A DNA stretch of 64,000 nucleotides from the NCBI RefSeq assembly GCF_002257645.1, contig NZ_NQMO01000010.1, positions 62,001-126,000 of the forward strand, given 5' to 3'. A model generated the notes under the pieces. That model made no database searches. It saw only the letters and a program-made list of their open reading frames with translations, and was not told where the DNA came from. This stretch comes from Paenibacillus sp. XY044 (GTDB taxonomy: Bacteria; Bacillota; Bacilli; Paenibacillales; Paenibacillaceae). A program made the translations under genes and the position numbers. This document shows, one piece after another, positions 61,728 to 64,000 of this stretch (position 1 is the stretch's first letter; each line of letters opens with the position of its first letter).

Positions 61728-61755
61728 TATCGTATGTGGAGGAGAAACGTTCGGT
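61728..61755 (-). promoter_or_regulatory. Sigma-K-like promoter of the GalE-like gene
   Basis: On the minus strand AC (61754-61755), 17 bases, then CATACGATA (61728-61736) is a full match, with the same spacing as the promoter before the small-protein group. The predicted leader is about 26 bases. Confidence 0.62.
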
Positions 61756-61871
61756 ATTAGGCGATCCAATCATTTCTGCGGCTGATGCAAAGATCTCGGG
61801 AGGGATGGGTAAAATGATGGCAAAGGAAGTGCAAAATCTCGATATGCTTTCAAGTAAATGGGGGATGTGCG

Positions 61872-62420
61872 ATGCACGTTAAGAAAAGGATAGGAGCGGC
61901 CGTGTGCCTGCTCTTGGGCGTCATTATCGCGACGTTCATGGCGGGTCGCGAAGCGAATCCGCCGGATCGGGACCGGGAAACCATGTCCGCAAGTGAAGAG
62001 CAGATCCAAGAACCGACAGGGATGTTCAAGTGGAATGATAAAGAGGTTTGGAGTGTGGAGTGGGAAGGGAGAAACCAATCCTGGATACTGCAGCGGGAAC
62101 GGGCTGCGGCGGAAGAGAGCATGTTAGGGAGCGGATGGTTGCTTAATGGAAGCAAACTGCCCGTAAGTCAAGCGGAATCCAGGCTTCGAAAGCTTCGCGA
62201 GTTGGGGCAGGACGGTGGAACCCGCCGCGCTTCGTCTCTAAGCCATGAAGTGATCGTTGGCACCATTACGGTTACTTTAAGCCAGTTGGAGGAGCCCGAG
62301 GTATTTCTGATCGCAGTGGAGCCGGATCACTCCGAACAGGTATGGATCCTCCGCAGCGGAGATCCTTTAGCTTATTCGGTATCCAAAAATGCCTATTTGC
62401 AGCTTGAGCGGATGCAGTAG
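61872..62420 (+). CDS. Membrane-anchored protein, unknown function
   Basis: A protein of 182 residues with an N-terminal signal anchor (RIGAAVCLLLGVIIATFMAG, residues 6-25) after a short basic start. The rest is probably extracellular and mixed alpha/beta, with a Trp-rich stretch (FKWNDKEVWSVEWEG) and a later VIVGTITVTL strand. GGGGGATG lies before the ATG. I do not recognise a family. The next gene encodes a spore lipoprotein with its own promoter, so a shared role is only possible. Confidence 0.68.
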   Translation: MHVKKRIGAAVCLLLGVIIATFMAGREANPPDRDRETMSASEEQIQEPTGMFKWNDKEVWSVEWEGRNQSWILQRERAAAEESMLGSGWLLNGSKLPVSQAESRLRKLRELGQDGGTRRASSLSHEVIVGTITVTLSQLEEPEVFLIAVEPDHSEQVWILRSGDPLAYSVSKNAYLQLERMQ

Positions 62421-62450
62421 ATCCGGCTGTCGCCATACCAAAACCTTTCA

Positions 62451-62480
62451 GCATACCGGATAGCGCCGGTGGTCATCCTA
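62451..62480 (+). promoter_or_regulatory. Sigma-G-type promoter of the YhcN-like gene
   Basis: GCATA (62451-62455), exactly 18 bases, then CATCCTA (62474-62480) fits the forespore sigma-G consensus (GHATR, 18 bases, CATNHTA) at every position. It lies 44 bases ahead of the start codon. Confidence 0.65.
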
Positions 62481-62523
62481 AACGGTGTTATCAATACACT
62501 TATTAGAGATGGAGGATGAACTC

Positions 62524-63483
62524 ATGCTACGATCCAAAGCGATTAGTCTCTCGGTATCGGCAGCCCTGCTCGTGAGTATGGCCGGTGTTGCCGGTTGTGC
62601 CACGAAGGAGCCTGCAAACACGAACATCCGCACCAAAAACGTCATTGACGGCAACGGCAGAACGGGCCGTATTGGTGTGAATTCCTTACGGGAGAATGGC
62701 TTGATCAGTCCGAAAGGTTACACATACAATACGAACAGCACGGGCACCGATCACAGAACGATGCATAACCTGACCAATGCCCAATTGTCGCAAAAGCTGT
62801 CCGATAAAGTGGCGGCCATGAAGGAAGTCAAATCAGCCAACGTCCTCGTAGCCGGAGATACCGCCTATGTTGCCGTGTCCCTGCGCGATACCGCAAGCAA
62901 CACCGGCGGCAACATCGGCACGAAAAGCTACAACGGCACCACAAACAACATGATGAATGGAAGCAGCTTTAACAATGCCGGTACGGCAAATGGAAGCAGC
63001 TTCAATAACCGTTCGAAAATGGGAGTGAGCGGAGCAGCTCCGAACGCTGCGGCAGCACAACACAACATCCGCAACTATTCGACCAAAGGGGCAAGTATTA
63101 CGGGCAACAATGGCTACAATATGACGACCTACGGTACGGCAGGTACGACGGATAACGGCGTCGGTACGTACAAAGGCATGGGTGCCGGCGGATACAGCGA
63201 TTACCGCAACGACACGATTACGTCAGATATCAAAGACCGCATCGCCAATACGATCAAGAGCACCGATAACACGATCAAGAACGTCTATGTATCCGCAAAC
63301 CCAGGCTTTGTCCAAGGATTATCTAATTTTGCGGCACAGACGCAAGGGGGACATCCGATCAAAGGACTCATGTCCGATCTGTCGACGATGGTGGAGCGCA
63401 TCTTCCCAATGAATGCCGGGAATGGCAACCGCACTACCAATTACAATGCCCCTGTTCATCATTTTGATACAACCAATCGGTAA
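62524..63483 (+). CDS. YhcN/YlaJ-family sporulation lipoprotein
   Basis: Lipoprotein of 319 residues, probably in the inner spore membrane. The signal SLSVSAALLVSMAGVAGC has a lipobox ending at Cys25. A region with DKVAAMKEVKSANVLVAGDT and YVAVSLRD matches the YhcN/YlaJ domain. It is interrupted by a long Asn/Gly/Thr-rich low-complexity insert (about 140-235), then resumes with DIKDRIANTIKSTDNTIKNV. GGAGGA precedes the ATG, and a sigma-G-type promoter lies upstream. The family is linked to spore germination, though its exact role is not known. Confidence 0.87.
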   Translation: MLRSKAISLSVSAALLVSMAGVAGCATKEPANTNIRTKNVIDGNGRTGRIGVNSLRENGLISPKGYTYNTNSTGTDHRTMHNLTNAQLSQKLSDKVAAMKEVKSANVLVAGDTAYVAVSLRDTASNTGGNIGTKSYNGTTNNMMNGSSFNNAGTANGSSFNNRSKMGVSGAAPNAAAAQHNIRNYSTKGASITGNNGYNMTTYGTAGTTDNGVGTYKGMGAGGYSDYRNDTITSDIKDRIANTIKSTDNTIKNVYVSANPGFVQGLSNFAAQTQGGHPIKGLMSDLSTMVERIFPMNAGNGNRTTNYNAPVHHFDTTNR

Positions 63484-63494
63484 ATTGCCGGCAA

Positions 63495-63532
63495 AAAGGG
63501 GCTGCCATAAGCTTGTTATGGACAGCCCCTTA
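63495..63532 (-). terminator. Terminator of nagA
   Basis: AAGGGGCTGTCCATAA pairs with TTATGGCAGCCCCTT on the minus strand and is followed by TTTTTGC; it also closes the YhcN-like gene on the other strand, but without a T run. Confidence 0.85.
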
Positions 63533-63564
63533 TACATAGATCATTTTAATGATTAAAATTGTGA

Positions 63565-64000
63565 TTAAAATACCTTGCGTCCTTTGACCCAAACGCCTTG
63601 AATATCAAGCTGGGCATCCAGCAGCAGGACATCCGCCTGCTTGCCGATTTCGATCGTGCCGGTGCGGTCTTCGATCCGCAGCCGTTTGGCCGGGTTGAAG
63701 CTGGCGGCAAGGGATGCCTCTTCGATCGACAGGCCTACGTTGTTAATAAGGTAGCGGAAGCCTTTAATCATCGTCAAGGTGCTTCCGGCGAGGCTGTCCC
63801 GCTGGCCTTTCAAGGTAGCGATACCGTCATGAACTTCAACCGGAAGATCGCCAATCATGTAATCCCCGTCTCCAAGTCCGGCCGCTGACATGGCATCCGT
63901 AATCAGAATGAGATTGTTATCCTGCTTCAAACGGGCCAGGATGGAAATGCAGGCCGGGTGCACGTGGATGCCGTCGGCGATGATTTCCGCGTGAATGCGC
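63565..64000 (-). CDS. nagA: N-acetylglucosamine-6-phosphate deacetylase, 3' part
   Basis: The C-terminal 144 residues of NagA, which removes the acetyl group from GlcNAc-6-P in amino-sugar use and wall recycling. The frame is open at the window edge (IHAEIIADGIHVHPAC), so the start lies outside. LITDAMSAAGLGDGDY carries the catalytic Asp and SLAGSTLTM a conserved binding loop. EIGKQADVLLLD is the usual amidohydrolase C-terminal strand. A terminator follows. Confidence 0.92.
   Translation of the reverse strand, partial: RIHAEIIADGIHVHPACISILARLKQDNNLILITDAMSAAGLGDGDYMIGDLPVEVHDGIATLKGQRDSLAGSTLTMIKGFRYLINNVGLSIEEASLAASFNPAKRLRIEDRTGTIEIGKQADVLLLDAQLDIQGVWVKGRKVF

Overview
The window looks like a chromosome segment of an endospore-forming, flagellated Firmicute, most likely Paenibacillus or a close relative. 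The support is sdhCAB with a single-subunit cytochrome b558 anchor, an EcsAB-type ABC pair, a YjcZ-type peptide, a YhcN/YlaJ-type spore lipoprotein, a YheC/D-type ATP-grasp protein, CgeB-type and SpsI-type spore-surface enzymes, a CheX phosphatase behind a sigma-D-like promoter, and strong AGGAGG ribosome-binding sites. No rRNA, tRNA, insertion sequence, prophage or CRISPR array was recognised.

Positions 1-25.4 kb are mostly housekeeping. They hold sdhCAB; a small potassium channel; a Tat-type metallophosphoesterase; a GNAT acetyltransferase; a PHP-type histidinol phosphatase; a LysR regulator; cheX; two short-chain dehydrogenases; a YfmL-like DEAD-box helicase; ecsAB; a 42-residue YjcZ-type peptide; an aminotransferase; a pyridoxamine-oxidase-like protein divergent from a MocR regulator; an AraC regulator; an APH-type kinase; phosphatidylserine decarboxylase; and a TPP riboswitch ahead of a YkoEDC-type thiamine-precursor ECF transporter.

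Positions 25.4-61.7 kb form one large spore-surface glycosylation locus. A YheC/D-type gene diverges from a gene for a roughly 2,200-residue protein built from about 190 decapeptides. Downstream on the plus strand are GT2, GT-D, CgeB-type and GT4 glycosyltransferases, an SpsI-like nucleotidyltransferase, three small helical proteins, a stand-alone basic/glycine-repeat protein, and a three-gene UDP-N-acetyl-6-deoxy-L-hexosamine set. A bidirectional terminator at 50.95 kb separates these from a minus-strand set that supplies a complete WbpA/B/E/D route to UDP-2,3-diacetamido-2,3-dideoxyglucuronate plus further glycosyltransferases, one of them frameshifted. No flippase, polymerase or ligase is visible, which fits glycosylation inside the mother-cell cytoplasm.

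Two patterns tie the locus together. First, several unrelated enzymes carry the same add-on: an Arg/Lys-rich tract plus a helix with [Y/F]xxG repeated every four residues. This module also exists as a free-standing protein (40784-41113). Second, exact CATANNNTA sigma-K-like -10 elements lie about 35-90 bp ahead of five start codons (yjcZ-like, yheC/D-like, the small-protein group, a GT4 and a GalE-like epimerase), and near matches precede the giant gene and two others. A perfect sigma-G-type promoter precedes the YhcN-type lipoprotein gene.

The last part (61.7-64 kb) has a small anchored protein, the YhcN-type lipoprotein and the 3' end of nagA on the minus strand.
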